A DNA stretch of 64,000 nt from Parvibaculum sp. (GCA_019635955.1 JAHBYL010000002.1:49131-113130), one strand, 5' to 3'; shown: positions 9,223 to 18,500, counted from the stretch's first letter. Notes: generated from the letters alone by a model not told the origin. Numbers and translations are program-made.

Positions 9223-9672
9223 ACTCAATCTCCCCGATTGAGGAACGCGGCGTGCAGGAATTGCCCGCGCATCTCCCCTCGAAATAAAACCGGCACGCGC
9301 GGCTGGATTACTTGCTTGTCCAGCCTGAAAACGACCCGCTCGAAACCCTTGATTCCAGGGAAACATCCACAATGACGCAACATCCTGTGGATTCCGCGCA
9401 GGTTCCCGTCTGCCGTAGTTCCCAGACGATAGACCCGATCAAGCGACCTGCCCACGCCAAAAATATGTTTAACAAATAGTTTCCCGAGTCCGTGGCACAA
9501 ATACATCGCCATTGACTCATTTTAAAACGGTCGTTCTGGATTCGGGTGGTTGATTATGAATACTTGCGTCAACTTCAAGACAGCGATTTGTTCCTGTCTC
9601 GCCAGAAGGAAGCGCCCAGTGTGATTCAGGTTTGATTCGCCGCCCGCGTCCGGGCAACGACGAATACTATAT
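9223..9672. other. Long AT-richer intergenic region within the polysaccharide locus
   Basis: About 450 bases without a supportable gene. The part 9440-9670 is markedly AT-richer than its surroundings (for example AAAAATATGTTTAACAAATA near 9461), which suits a promoter for the leftward exported-protein gene or a regulatory RNA. I could not identify a defined element. Confidence 0.4.
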
Positions 9673-10320
9673 CTAGAAGAACCGCTCCGGCACACGCACA
9701 ACATCTCCCGGCAACACCTTCACGGCCTGGCTCGCCGGATAGGCCTGCTCGGCGCCCTCGCCGCGGGTGATGTAGATCTGGTTGGTATTGGCGCGGTAGG
9801 TATAGCCCCCAGCAACGGCGATCGCGTTCAGCACCGTCATGCCGTTTGTGTACGGGTACTGGCCCGGATTACCAACCTCACCATAGATATAAAAGGGCCG
9901 GTAATTCATGACCTCCACGCTGACGCGCGGATTGTTCAGATAGCCGTCCATGAGCTTGGCGATCATGGCAGCCTCGAACTGGCTGACGGTCAGCCCTTGG
10001 GCTTCCACCTGCCCGACCAGCGGCAGGGCGACCTTGCCCGAACCGCTTACATCGAATTCGCCGGAGAGGTTCGGCTCGCCGAACACGATGACCCGCAGCT
10101 TGTCGCCCGAGCCGAGACGGTAGTCGATATCGGCATCGGGCGGCAGCGGCACGGTGCTTTCCGAGCTGGTGGCAGCCGGGCTGCTCGCAACTGCCGGCAG
10201 GTTTTCCCGCGGCCCGTCGGCGCAGGCCGCAACCATCAGCATTGCCAGGAAAATCGCAGCAATACGGCCCGCGGCAGGACGAAACCCTTCGCGGAGAGTC
10301 TTTGCGGCAAGCTGGATCAT
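9673..10320 (-). CDS. Polysaccharide export outer-membrane lipoprotein (short Wza type)
   Basis: 215-residue lipoprotein. The N-terminus ends in a lipobox (LMVAAC, about residues 27-32). The polysaccharide export (Poly_export) domain follows (DYRLGSGDKLRVIVFGEPNL, with GKVALPLVGQVEAQGLT), then one SLBB domain (RPFYIYGEVGNPGQYPYTNG). At 215 residues it is much shorter than E. coli Wza and lacks its C-terminal membrane helix, as is common in alphaproteobacteria, where a separate barrel (here perhaps 7260-8543) may complete the channel. Start ATG 10320 has AGAGGG upstream; the longer upstream frame lacks protein character. It works with the Wzc-like kinase to carry polymer to the surface. Confidence 0.9.
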   Translation of the reverse strand: MIQLAAKTLREGFRPAAGRIAAIFLAMLMVAACADGPRENLPAVASSPAATSSESTVPLPPDADIDYRLGSGDKLRVIVFGEPNLSGEFDVSGSGKVALPLVGQVEAQGLTVSQFEAAMIAKLMDGYLNNPRVSVEVMNYRPFYIYGEVGNPGQYPYTNGMTVLNAIAVAGGYTYRANTNQIYITRGEGAEQAYPASQAVKVLPGDVVRVPERFF

Positions 10321-10505
10321 CGGAAATCGCCCTCTTGGAAATGCCCTGTCAAAAGTGCCGCCGGCCGCGCCGGATAGCCATGCGGCGGAACAGCACAATC
10401 GATATCGGTCCGCGCAGCACGCCGGAACCTGCCGGATTATTTATCACCAATCATGGCAGTATTTCAGCGGAAAGCCCGGTACCCACACAAAATTACGCGA
10501 CCTGG

Positions 10506-11309
10506 TTAACCCGCCGCGGCCTTCCGCAGCGGCATTTCGCCCGTCTGAATGAAGCGCTGCTCCTTACCCTCGAGCACAAGCGCGGTCAGCACGCCGGTCA
10601 TATATGCCCCAGTATCTATGCCGATCCGGTTCGGCCGGACCACCACTTCTTCATTCGGCGTATGGCCGTGAACGACGACCTTGCCAAAGGAAGCACCTGA
10701 ATCGACGAACTCGTCGCGGATCCAGAGCAGGTCTTCCTCGATCTGCCGATGCAGCGCGATCCCGGGCCGAACGCCCGCATGAGCAAAGAAGTAGCCGCCG
10801 AATTCTCTCGATATTTCAAGGGTTTCGAGGAAATGACGATGACTTTCCGGCATCACTTCGATCAGATGCTCGCGCGCCTGCACAAAGGCCGCCGGATCGT
10901 CCGTCCGGGTCAGCTCCTTCACGCCATAGGAATGTAGCGTCTCGAGCCCGCCGTAATACTTCCAGGTCTTGCCGAAAGCCGGGTCGGCCAGGAATTGCAG
11001 CAGGGCCTGTTCGTGATTGCCCTTCAGGAAAACATGCTCGAAACCGGCGGGCCGCGCCCCCGTCAGCCGGTCAAGCACCTGCTTCGATTGAAGTCCGCGA
11101 TCGACATAATCCCCCAAATAAATCAATATGTTAGAGGATACGGGCGACGCGGCGGCATCCGCCTCGACCTGCGCGAGAAGCTCGGCGAGCAGATCATCGC
11201 GCCCATGGATATCGCCCACGGCATAGATGCGCATGCCCTCGGGCACGCCGCCTTCCTTCGGGGCGCCGCCAAGCGCAGCCTTCATCCGGTTCAGAAATCC
11301 GCCAACCAC
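10506..11309 (-). CDS. PPP-family metallophosphoesterase (serine/threonine phosphatase-like)
   Basis: 267-residue cytoplasmic phosphatase with all core motifs of the PPP family: GDIHG (about 33-37), GDYVDRG (about 68-74), GNHE (about 99-102), FAHAGVRPG and VHGHTPNEE. These residues bind two metals. Bacterial members act on phosphoproteins or diadenosine polyphosphates. Start is GTG 11309, with AGAGG six bases upstream. It is the leftward partner of a divergent pair with the arabinose-5-phosphate isomerase gene and sits in the exopolysaccharide locus. No low-molecular-weight tyrosine phosphatase (Wzb) is seen nearby, so a role in dephosphorylating the Wzc-like kinase is conceivable but unproven. 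Confidence 0.85.
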   Translation of the reverse strand: MVGGFLNRMKAALGGAPKEGGVPEGMRIYAVGDIHGRDDLLAELLAQVEADAAASPVSSNILIYLGDYVDRGLQSKQVLDRLTGARPAGFEHVFLKGNHEQALLQFLADPAFGKTWKYYGGLETLHSYGVKELTRTDDPAAFVQAREHLIEVMPESHRHFLETLEISREFGGYFFAHAGVRPGIALHRQIEEDLLWIRDEFVDSGASFGKVVVHGHTPNEEVVVRPNRIGIDTGAYMTGVLTALVLEGKEQRFIQTGEMPLRKAAAG

Positions 11310-11516
11310 ACAAAACCTCTTGCGGCGCTGCCGCAGGCCAGCCCCAGACTTTCACCCCGCCGGAGAGATTAGTGGAAATACATTTGGGCACAAGGATTTA
11401 GGAATTCCCTTGTCCGGCAAATCCGCCCATTTGCCGGAAAACTCCGCTCATCCGGGGCCTTCACTTGTTATATAAGGAAGCAAATCAACGAGGGCCAAAA
11501 CGCCCGGGGAGCAGCA

Positions 11517-12515
11517 GTGGCAAGAACCTCTTCGGATCAGGATCGCGGAAACAGTCCGGGCGTCGACCACCTCGCCTCCGCGCGGCGGACCATTACCCTC
11601 GAGATCGAAGGCCTGAAGGCGCTGATGACCTCGCTCGACGGTCCCTTTTCGGCGGCCGTCGAGGCCCTGGGCGGGGCGACCGGCCGGGTGATTGTGACCG
11701 GCATGGGCAAGTCCGGCCATATCGCCCGCAAGATGGCCGCGACCCTCGCCTCCACCGGAACGCCGGCCCAATATGTCCATCCCGGTGAAGCTTCCCACGG
11801 CGATCTCGGCATGATCACCGCAGGCGATGTCATTCTCGCGCTTTCTTGGTCGGGCGAGACATCGGAACTCTCCAGCATTATTTCTCATGCGAAACGATTT
11901 GCCATTCCGCTCATCGCCATGACATCGGTCGAGGCGAGCGCACTCGGCCGCGCGGCCGACGTGGCGCTGGTCCTCCCCCGCGCGGAGGAAGCCTGTCCGA
12001 ACAAGCTCGCGCCGACGACCTCGACCACCATGCAGCTGGCGCTCGGCGATGCGCTCGCCATAGCGCTTCTTGAGATGAAGGGCTTTTCGGCGAAGGATTT
12101 CGGCGTCTTCCATCCGGGCGGCAAGCTCGGTGCCATGCTGAAACTCGTGCGCGAGGTCATGCATACGGGAGAGGAGCTGCCGCTGACCGGTCCCGCGACT
12201 CCCATGTCGCAGACACTTCTTATTATGTCGCAGAAGAGTCTCGGCTCGGTCGGCATCGTGGATGAGGCGGGCCGCCTTGTCGGCATGATCACCGATGGCG
12301 ATATCCGCCGACATTCGGGCGCCGAGGGCCTGCTCGCCAGGACCGCGGGCGAGATCATGAACCGGGCCCCGAAAACGGTCGCCCCTTCCATGCTCGCCTC
12401 GGAAGCGGTGAAGCTCCTGAACGACAAGAAGATCACGAGCCTTTTCGTGGTCGAGGAAGACCGCCCGGTCGGTCTCGTCCATATCCATGATTTCCTGAAG
12501 GCAGGCGTGATCTGA
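11517..12515 (+). CDS. kdsD: Arabinose-5-phosphate isomerase (KpsF/GutQ family)
   Basis: 332-residue enzyme interconverting ribulose-5-phosphate and arabinose-5-phosphate, the first step to the LPS/capsule sugar Kdo. An N-terminal SIS sugar-isomerase domain contains VTGMGKSGHIARKMAATLAS and PGEASHGDLGMI with ALSWSGETSEL. Two CBS domains follow (from about residue 208, VMHTGEELPLTG, and 278, IMNRAPKTVAP). Length matches the family (about 330). Start is GTG 11517 behind GGGGAGCA; no better start is in frame before the SIS domain. It could be the housekeeping KdsD or a capsule-specific KpsF; the neighbouring exopolysaccharide genes make the latter possible. Confidence 0.92.
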   Translation: MARTSSDQDRGNSPGVDHLASARRTITLEIEGLKALMTSLDGPFSAAVEALGGATGRVIVTGMGKSGHIARKMAATLASTGTPAQYVHPGEASHGDLGMITAGDVILALSWSGETSELSSIISHAKRFAIPLIAMTSVEASALGRAADVALVLPRAEEACPNKLAPTTSTTMQLALGDALAIALLEMKGFSAKDFGVFHPGGKLGAMLKLVREVMHTGEELPLTGPATPMSQTLLIMSQKSLGSVGIVDEAGRLVGMITDGDIRRHSGAEGLLARTAGEIMNRAPKTVAPSMLASEAVKLLNDKKITSLFVVEEDRPVGLVHIHDFLKAGVI

Positions 12516-12658
12516 CGCTCGCTCAACCGGTGTGAGAACACTTTCAGGAAATTGAACGCCAGGCGGCCATTGCCGCGTTTCCGCCGGAAACCCATGCTAG
12601 CTTTCGTTTGATAGGCGGATCGCCCCCGACCGGGGCCGGCAGAACGGAGCTGGCGCTC

Positions 12659-14014
12659 GTGACTTTCGACAGGGAAACCGAACGGCTGACGGCAGGTGTC
12701 CGCTACGGACTCGGCGCCAGTGCGGCCGACATCGACGCTATGGGAAGCGATCCGCGCGGCTGGCTGCTCGACCAGATCGAAGTCACGGCGCTCCTGGCGA
12801 GAAGCGCCTCCGGCGCGCTCCCGAAGACCGGCAAAATATATCGCGTCGACGCCGAGGCCTTGGGGCCGGAGGATGCTCGATTGGCCGTCCAGCAGGTGCG
12901 CAAGCAAATTTCCAGCAATTTTTCCGCCGCCGGCCTCGACGGGGTCGCCGAGGCCGTCACGACGACGCTGCCCTTCCGGGAGCGGCTCATCCGCTTCTGG
13001 AACAATCACTTCGCGGTCGGCACAAAGAACCGGAAGGGCAAGGCCACCCTGCCCGCCCTCACCGACGATGCCATCGCTCCCTTCGTTTTCGCACCCTTCG
13101 AGGAAATGCTTCTCGCTGTGAGCCGCCATCCCTCGATGCAGCTCTATCTCGACAACATTCGCTCGATCGGGCCCAATTCCGAGGTGGGCCTGTCGAAAGG
13201 TCGCGGCCTCAACGAAAACCTCGCCCGGGAAATCCTCGAGCTTCACACTTTGGGTGTCGATGGCGGTTACACCCAGGCCGACATCAAGGAGTTGGCCGCT
13301 GCCCTGACCGGATGGAGCACTGGCAACACGACCGAATACGCCACCGGCTGGCATTTCGTATTTTATCCCGAGTATCACGAGCCCGGAGGCGCGACGGTGC
13401 TCGGAAAGACCTATTCCGAAGGAGGCGAGGAGACGGCTGAGCAGATCCTTCGCGACCTTGCCCGCCACCCCTCGACCGCCCGGCACATCGCGATGAAGCT
13501 TGCCCGTCACTTCGTCGACGACGATCCGCCGGAATCGGCAATCCGGAAACTTGAGCGGCGCTGGCTTGAAACCGATGGCGACCTTGCCGAAGTGTCCCGC
13601 ACGCTTGCCGGCCTCGATGAGGCGCGTGCCTCCCTCTTCTCCAAATTGAAGCAACCTGGCGACCTCGTCGTTTCGGCGCTCCGCGCGCTCGACCTCGACA
13701 TGACGCCGCGCCTTGCGGAACTCGCGGTCGCATTCCAGGGAGCGATGGGCCAACCGGTGATGCGTCCGCCCGGACCGCAGGGCTGGTACGACACGGCTGC
13801 CGACTGGAGCGATCCCGGTTCCCTCGCGCGCCGCGTGGACTGGGCCGTGGCACTTGCCGCGGAGGCTGGAGACAAGGTCGATGCGCAGGCGGCCATGGAG
13901 CGAAATTTCGCCTCCCTGGCGCCCCGCGACACACGGATTGCAATCGAGCGCGCGGCATCGAGGCAGGAAGCGGCGGCCATTCTCGTGGCGTCGCCTCTCT
14001 TTCAGCGGAGATAG
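12659..14014 (+). CDS. DUF1800 family protein
   Basis: 451-residue protein of the DUF1800 family, known by GLNENLAREILELHTLGVDG (about residues 183-202) followed by GGYTQADIKELAAALTGWS. The family's function is unknown; its genes nearly always precede a DUF1501 gene, as here, and are often linked to secreted or surface material. I chose GTG 12659 because GGAG lies about ten bases upstream and the family-like sequence (TFDRETERLTAGVRYGLGAS) starts there; a TTG at 12608 would extend it by 17 residues. No signal peptide is obvious. The DUF1501 gene starts four bases after its stop, so they form an operon. Confidence 0.85.
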   Translation: MTFDRETERLTAGVRYGLGASAADIDAMGSDPRGWLLDQIEVTALLARSASGALPKTGKIYRVDAEALGPEDARLAVQQVRKQISSNFSAAGLDGVAEAVTTTLPFRERLIRFWNNHFAVGTKNRKGKATLPALTDDAIAPFVFAPFEEMLLAVSRHPSMQLYLDNIRSIGPNSEVGLSKGRGLNENLAREILELHTLGVDGGYTQADIKELAAALTGWSTGNTTEYATGWHFVFYPEYHEPGGATVLGKTYSEGGEETAEQILRDLARHPSTARHIAMKLARHFVDDDPPESAIRKLERRWLETDGDLAEVSRTLAGLDEARASLFSKLKQPGDLVVSALRALDLDMTPRLAELAVAFQGAMGQPVMRPPGPQGWYDTAADWSDPGSLARRVDWAVALAAEAGDKVDAQAAMERNFASLAPRDTRIAIERAASRQEAAAILVASPLFQRR

Positions 14015-14018
14015 GAAC

Positions 14019-15206
14019 ATGGCAGCGATGTCTCTCGACCGGCGGCGCTTCCTCGCTCTTGCGGGCAGCTCGACGCTTGCCGCACTCGCCGGAACGAACT
14101 TCTCCTTCGCCGCAGGCGCCGATGGCGGCCCTTCGCTCGTTGTCGTCAATCTGCGTGGCGGCATGGACGGGCTTTCGCTCGTCGTGCCTTACGCCGACCC
14201 GCATTACGTCGGCCACCGCCGCGGCCTTGCCCTGGCGGCGCCCGGCAAGGAGAACGGCGTCTTCGATATCGACGGATTTTTCGGCCTCCACCCTGCGCTC
14301 GCCTTTTGCAACAAATGCCGGACGCAAGGCGAACTGCTTTCCTTCACGGGCGTCGCATCGCCCTACCGGTCGCGGTCGCATTTCGATGCACAGGACATGC
14401 TCGCGAACGGCACCAACGAGGCCCGGGCCCGAAGCGGCTGGCTGAACCGGTCGCTGCCTTTCCTCGGCAATGAAGGCGAGGCCGTGGCGGTGGGAACGCT
14501 TGTTCCGCTGCTCCTTCGCGGCGAAGCGCCGGTTACCTCGTGGATTCCTCCCATCAGCGAAGCGCCGGACGAAACATTCCTTGTGCTGATGGATCAGCTC
14601 TACGCCGAAGATGCGTTGCTCGGCAATGTCTGGGCGCAAAATCGTCAAAGAGAGATGGAGAAGGCCGATTCAATACAGAAGGGCGACAAACCCTTCGTTC
14701 AGGCCTGCAGCGTGGCAGCCGAGATGCTGAACGCGGATGGCGGGCCGAGGGTCATCTCTCTCGAGCTTCCGGGTTGGGATACGCATGCCAAACAGGGCGC
14801 CACCGATGGCCGCCTTGCCGTTCAGTTCAGCCTTCTCGACGAAGGACTCGCACGCCTTGCCGGCGAGCTGAGCCAGGAGCAATGGCAGAAGACCGCGATC
14901 CTCGTTGTGAGCGAATTCGGCCGGACGGTTCGCGCGAATGGCACCGGCGGCACCGATCACGGCACGGGCGGCGCCATGCTGCTGCTCGGCGGCGCCGTTG
15001 CGGGCGGGCGTGTGGTGAATGAATGGCGCGGCCTCGACAGCAAGGGCCTTTATGAGGACCGCGACCTCTATCCCTCGATCGATCTTCGCTCCGTCTTCAA
15101 ATCCGTGCTCCACGACCACATGAAAATCGCATCGCGGTCGCTCGAGAGCCATGTCTTCCCGGACAGTCCCGACGCGCGCCGGATGGCGGACCTCATCCGG
15201 GCCTGA
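14019..15206 (+). CDS. DUF1501 family protein, Tat-exported
   Basis: 395-residue protein with a twin-arginine signal peptide: MSLDRRRFLALAGSSTLAAL then ALAGTNFSFAAG, cleavage near residue 32. The mature part has the alkaline-phosphatase-like DUF1501 fold signatures VVVNLRGGMDGLSLVVPYAD, SHFDAQDMLANG, WDTHAKQGATDGRL and SEFGRTVRANGTGGTDHGTG, the last being a likely metal-binding segment. Length matches the family. The ATG at 14019, with TAGGAAC upstream, follows the DUF1800 stop by four bases. The pair is widespread in proteobacteria and planctomycetes, but its substrate is unknown. Export through Tat suggests it folds, and perhaps binds metal, before transport. Confidence 0.9.
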   Translation: MAAMSLDRRRFLALAGSSTLAALAGTNFSFAAGADGGPSLVVVNLRGGMDGLSLVVPYADPHYVGHRRGLALAAPGKENGVFDIDGFFGLHPALAFCNKCRTQGELLSFTGVASPYRSRSHFDAQDMLANGTNEARARSGWLNRSLPFLGNEGEAVAVGTLVPLLLRGEAPVTSWIPPISEAPDETFLVLMDQLYAEDALLGNVWAQNRQREMEKADSIQKGDKPFVQACSVAAEMLNADGGPRVISLELPGWDTHAKQGATDGRLAVQFSLLDEGLARLAGELSQEQWQKTAILVVSEFGRTVRANGTGGTDHGTGGAMLLLGGAVAGGRVVNEWRGLDSKGLYEDRDLYPSIDLRSVFKSVLHDHMKIASRSLESHVFPDSPDARRMADLIRA

Positions 15207-15220
15207 CCGGGGCGCGGTTT

Positions 15221-16135
15221 TCACGTGCCCGTGGCATCGAGCTCCTCCACGGCATCTTGCGCCTGCTTGTGCGCAATACGTCCCAGCGAATGCCAGGCGT
15301 TCAGCGCGGCGAAGGATTTTTTTAGCGACGCGGATAGACCTGCCATGAGATGCGACAGTTTTTCATGTTCGCCGCGCTGGCTCGCCAATTCGAGTATATG
15401 GGCCGCGTCGCTTGCCTGCCTCGCTCCGATGTTTCCTGCCATGCCCGCGATGGCATTCGCCTGACGCGAGACGCACGCTCCATTCCCGTCGAGCAGGCAC
15501 ATGTTCAGCAGGTTGAGGCGGGCATCTGCATGAAACTGGTAAGCGGAAATGAGTTCTTTCACTTCTTCGGGATCGAACGCGCCCTCGAGCGTCACAAGCT
15601 GGTGGCGATCGAGCATGCGTCCGTCGTGACCGGCGTCCATGGGGAGGGCTGTCGCGGAATCTCTATGCCCCTCTTTTCGGGAGAGCTGCTGCTCGATGAC
15701 GCGCACGAGGGGCGCCTCCTGATAGGGCTTTGAAAGCAGGATATTCATGCCGGCTGCTTCCGCCTGCGGGCCGACCTCGTCCAGCGCGTGGGCGGTGACG
15801 GCAATGAGGGGGAGATCGCATTTCGGCGACGGCAAATTCCTGATGCGCGCAGCCGCTTCGAAGCCGTCCATCACAGGCATGACGAGATCCATGAGCACGA
15901 TATCGACGGGCGTCGCTTCGACGATGGACAAGGCCTCCCGGCCGTTTTCCGCAACGAGCACCTGATATCCGGCGCGCCGCAGCAGTGTTTCTGCAAGCAG
16001 CCGGGTGATCCGGTCATCTTCGGCGACCAAAACGGTGATTTTTTCTCGGGCTGTTTCGAAGTGATCGCTGGAGGCGCTGTGGTCGCGGCCGTCAGGGGCG
16101 GGAGGGTGGCCCCGGTCGAACACTTCTGTGCTCAT
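15221..16135 (-). CDS. Response-regulator receiver protein with a degenerate Hpt-like domain
   Basis: 304 residues in two domains. The receiver domain (about 33-152) is complete: acidic E39/D40/D41, phospho-acceptor D83 in LMDLVMPVMDG, T114 and K136 (SKPY). The C-terminal part (about 185-285) is helical and resembles a histidine phosphotransfer domain, but where Hpt proteins have A-H-x-L-K-G this one reads A-N-A-I-A-G (226-231), then MAGNIGA. The phospho-histidine is thus Asn227. It may sense or sequester rather than relay phosphate. No histidine kinase lies nearby. It ends 15 bases from the convergent DUF1501 gene and is divergent from the RodZ-like gene. Confidence 0.8.
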   Translation of the reverse strand: MSTEVFDRGHPPAPDGRDHSASSDHFETAREKITVLVAEDDRITRLLAETLLRRAGYQVLVAENGREALSIVEATPVDIVLMDLVMPVMDGFEAAARIRNLPSPKCDLPLIAVTAHALDEVGPQAEAAGMNILLSKPYQEAPLVRVIEQQLSRKEGHRDSATALPMDAGHDGRMLDRHQLVTLEGAFDPEEVKELISAYQFHADARLNLLNMCLLDGNGACVSRQANAIAGMAGNIGARQASDAAHILELASQRGEHEKLSHLMAGLSASLKKSFAALNAWHSLGRIAHKQAQDAVEELDATGT

Positions 16136-16343
16136 TCATTGCTCCATGCGGCTTCTGCCGCGGGGTGGAAACGCCTATGCGTTTCGACGCGTAGAATTGT
16201 CCGCAATCCGTTTACGCTCCGTTAAAGCCCCTGAGCAATTTGCCGCACCCGCTCAAGCGCCCGAACTTGTTCACAAAACATCACATTCATCTCGGGAACG
16301 AAGCTTCTAGTCTTCTTCAGTTTCATCTGCAGGGCTGGGCGGC

Positions 16344-17417
16344 ATGGACGGGACGATCGGCGACATCGGCGAAAGACTGAGACGGGCGCGGCAATCGGCC
16401 GGGCTCGATTTGCGCCGCATTGCCGATGCGACCGGTGTGAGCGCGCTCGATCTTCAGGCGATCGAGGCCGAACAGACGGACCTCCTGCCCGCTCTGCCGC
16501 AGGCCCTTGGCCTGATTCAGACTTATGCAGACTATCTCGCCATCGACCTCGACGAAGAGCTCTCGCATCTCCGCGACGGAATGTGGCCCGGCACCGCGGC
16601 CCGCGCCGAGCCCGGCGCGCCCGCACCGAAGCCTTCCCGCAAACCTTCCCTTCCTTGGGGAGGCGCCATCTCCGCCGGGGTCCTTTTCGTCTCCACCGCA
16701 TTCGCCCTCAGCTTCATCTTTCAGGACCGGTTCTCGATCGCAATCGAGGGGGCAACGGCGGCCCCCTCCCTCGCGCCTGCGCCGGTCGCAAAGCACGCGG
16801 AGGCCGGGATGATGTCTGCTTCATCGGCAGCGGCTGAGGAGATCGGACTTGCGGGCGCGCCCACCATCCTGTCCGTCCCTGCGTCGGTGCCGCCGGACGA
16901 GTCGGACGGCGCCGTCCAAGCCACTGTCGAGATGGAGACCGGCGCCGGCAAGCCTCCCGCCGAGATTCCGGTCGCACGCCCCCCGGAACCGAGACCGCTG
17001 ATGGCCTCCGTGTCGGCTCAAGGCCAAGCCGATGCAGCGCTGCCAAAGCCCCGGCCCGCGCACCGCAGCGAAGTTTCCAGCGAGTTGAAGGAAACTCCTC
17101 CGCCGGAAGAACTGATCACGGGCTCGATCCTCAAATCCAGTGCCACCCGCAATCCCCCTGCCGGCGAGATGCGCATCGAAGACGAGAACGCCGGGAAGGC
17201 ACGGCCCGATCAACGTTACGCGACAAGCAGCGTTTTTGTCCGCAGCTCGCCCGACAAATCCTCGCGGGCGATAACCTCTCTCGGCAAATGCGAGACCGTC
17301 GACCTTGTTGGAACGGACAAGGCCGGCTACTGGATGGAGGTCCGCCGCGCAGGCGGCGCTTCCGGATGGGTCTATCGCGGCTTTCTCAGCAAGGAACAGC
17401 CCTCTAGCTGCACCTGA
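16344..17417 (+). CDS. RodZ-like membrane protein with HTH and SH3 domains
   Basis: 357-residue single-span membrane protein. A cytoplasmic helix-turn-helix of the RodZ type occupies residues ~5-70 (IGERLRRARQSAGLDLRRIA, LDLQAIEAEQTDLLPALPQA). One membrane helix follows (AISAGVLFVSTAFALSFIF, about 111-129). A long Pro/Ala-rich disordered periplasmic linker leads to a bacterial SH3 domain at about 290-357 (VFVRSSPDKSSRAITSLGKC, GASGWVYRGFL). RodZ tethers MreB during cell elongation. Here the usual RodZ C-terminal domain is replaced by an SH3 domain that may bind peptidoglycan. It is followed by a YihY gene 42 bases on. ATG 16344 has only a weak ribosome site. Confidence 0.75.
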   Translation: MDGTIGDIGERLRRARQSAGLDLRRIADATGVSALDLQAIEAEQTDLLPALPQALGLIQTYADYLAIDLDEELSHLRDGMWPGTAARAEPGAPAPKPSRKPSLPWGGAISAGVLFVSTAFALSFIFQDRFSIAIEGATAAPSLAPAPVAKHAEAGMMSASSAAAEEIGLAGAPTILSVPASVPPDESDGAVQATVEMETGAGKPPAEIPVARPPEPRPLMASVSAQGQADAALPKPRPAHRSEVSSELKETPPPEELITGSILKSSATRNPPAGEMRIEDENAGKARPDQRYATSSVFVRSSPDKSSRAITSLGKCETVDLVGTDKAGYWMEVRRAGGASGWVYRGFLSKEQPSSCT

Positions 17418-17459
17418 ACCTCCAAGGGAACACCCGCTCCCGCCGGGCGTTTCAGCAGG

Positions 17460-18446
17460 ATGGAGAGGGATGAGCCAGGAACGGCGCCCGGCGGCGCATC
17501 TTCCATGCCCGAAGGGCGCGGACGGCGCGCCGATACGCCCGCCGAAATCCCGCGCCGCGGCTGGAAGGAGATCGCGCGTCGCGTTGCGCGCAAGATCAGC
17601 CGCGACCGCGTGATGCTGGTTGCAGCGGGCGTCACCTTCTATCTGCTGCTCGCTCTTTTCCCGGCACTCGCCGCCTTCGTTTCAATCTATGGCTTCGTCG
17701 CCGATCCCCGCACCATCGCCGATCACATTGCCTTTCTCGGCGGGCTTTTGCCCTCCGAAGGCCTCGACCTCATTCGCACCCAGTTGAACGCGCTGCTGCG
17801 GCAGGACCGCGGCTCGCTCGGCTTCGGCTTCCTGCTCGGTCTCGGCGTTGCGCTGTGGAGCGCGAACAACAGCGTGAAGGCGCTCTTCGAGGCGATGAAT
17901 GTCGCCTATGGCGAGGAAGAGAAACGCTCGCTCATCAGACTCCATCTCATTTCCTTCTCCTTCACACTCGGCGGCATCGCGATCGGCGTGCTCTTCCTGC
18001 TCTCGGTCGGCGTCGTGCCTGCGGCGCTTGTGCTGCTCCAGATCGACCGTTGGGCCGAGCTTCTGGTGACGATCGGACGATGGCCCGTGCTTCTTCTGGC
18101 TGTTGGCTTTGCGATCGGCCTCCTCTATCGCTACGGTCCGAGCCGGACCACGGCGAAGCTTCGCTGGGTCACATGGGGCTCGGCGCTTGCCACCCTCGTC
18201 TGGATCGCCGCGTCTGTCGGCTTCTCCTTCTATCTGGAAAATTTCGCGAACTATAACGCGACCTATGGCGCGCTCGGCGCCGTCATCGGCCTCATGATGT
18301 GGAGCTGGATCTCCGTCATGATCGTGATCATCGGCGCGGAGATCAATGCCGAGATCGAGCATCAGACGGCACGCGATTCCACCATTGGCGAGCCGAAGCC
18401 CATGGGAAAACGCGGCGCCTATGTCGCGGACACCCTCGGCGGCTAG
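17460..18446 (+). CDS. YihY/BrkB family inner-membrane protein
   Basis: 328-residue polytopic protein of the YihY/virulence factor BrkB family. After a hydrophilic start, six hydrophobic segments appear, beginning RVMLVAAGVTFYLLLALFPA (the family's 'A.sl.yy.l.slfP' signature, about residues 55-74). The WSANNSVKALFEAMNVAYGE segment (about 129-148) and a C-terminal Y-x-x-x-YGALGAVIGLMMW motif follow. The family was once annotated as RNase BN wrongly; its real function is unknown. The start is uncertain: ATG 17460 has little ribosome site, and an ATG at codon 16 is possible. It ends at a bidirectional terminator shared with the convergent FecR-domain gene. Confidence 0.88.
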   Translation: MERDEPGTAPGGASSMPEGRGRRADTPAEIPRRGWKEIARRVARKISRDRVMLVAAGVTFYLLLALFPALAAFVSIYGFVADPRTIADHIAFLGGLLPSEGLDLIRTQLNALLRQDRGSLGFGFLLGLGVALWSANNSVKALFEAMNVAYGEEEKRSLIRLHLISFSFTLGGIAIGVLFLLSVGVVPAALVLLQIDRWAELLVTIGRWPVLLLAVGFAIGLLYRYGPSRTTAKLRWVTWGSALATLVWIAASVGFSFYLENFANYNATYGALGAVIGLMMWSWISVMIVIIGAEINAEIEHQTARDSTIGEPKPMGKRGAYVADTLGG

Positions 18447-18476
18447 AAAAAAAAGCCGGGCGTCCCCGCCCGGTCT
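18446..18476. terminator. Bidirectional intrinsic terminator
   Basis: CCGGGCG (18456-18462) pairs with CGCCCGG (18467-18473). The A-run immediately to the left (18447-18454) gives a T tract on the minus strand for the FecR-domain operon, and TCTTCTC follows on the plus strand for the YihY gene. Confidence 0.85.
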
Positions 18477-18500
18477 TCTCTCATTCATGCGCATATTCGA

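Noticed and set aside
11885..14164. 759-codon minus-strand frame
   Set aside because: Antisense shadow of the KdsD and DUF1800 genes; no signal or motif.
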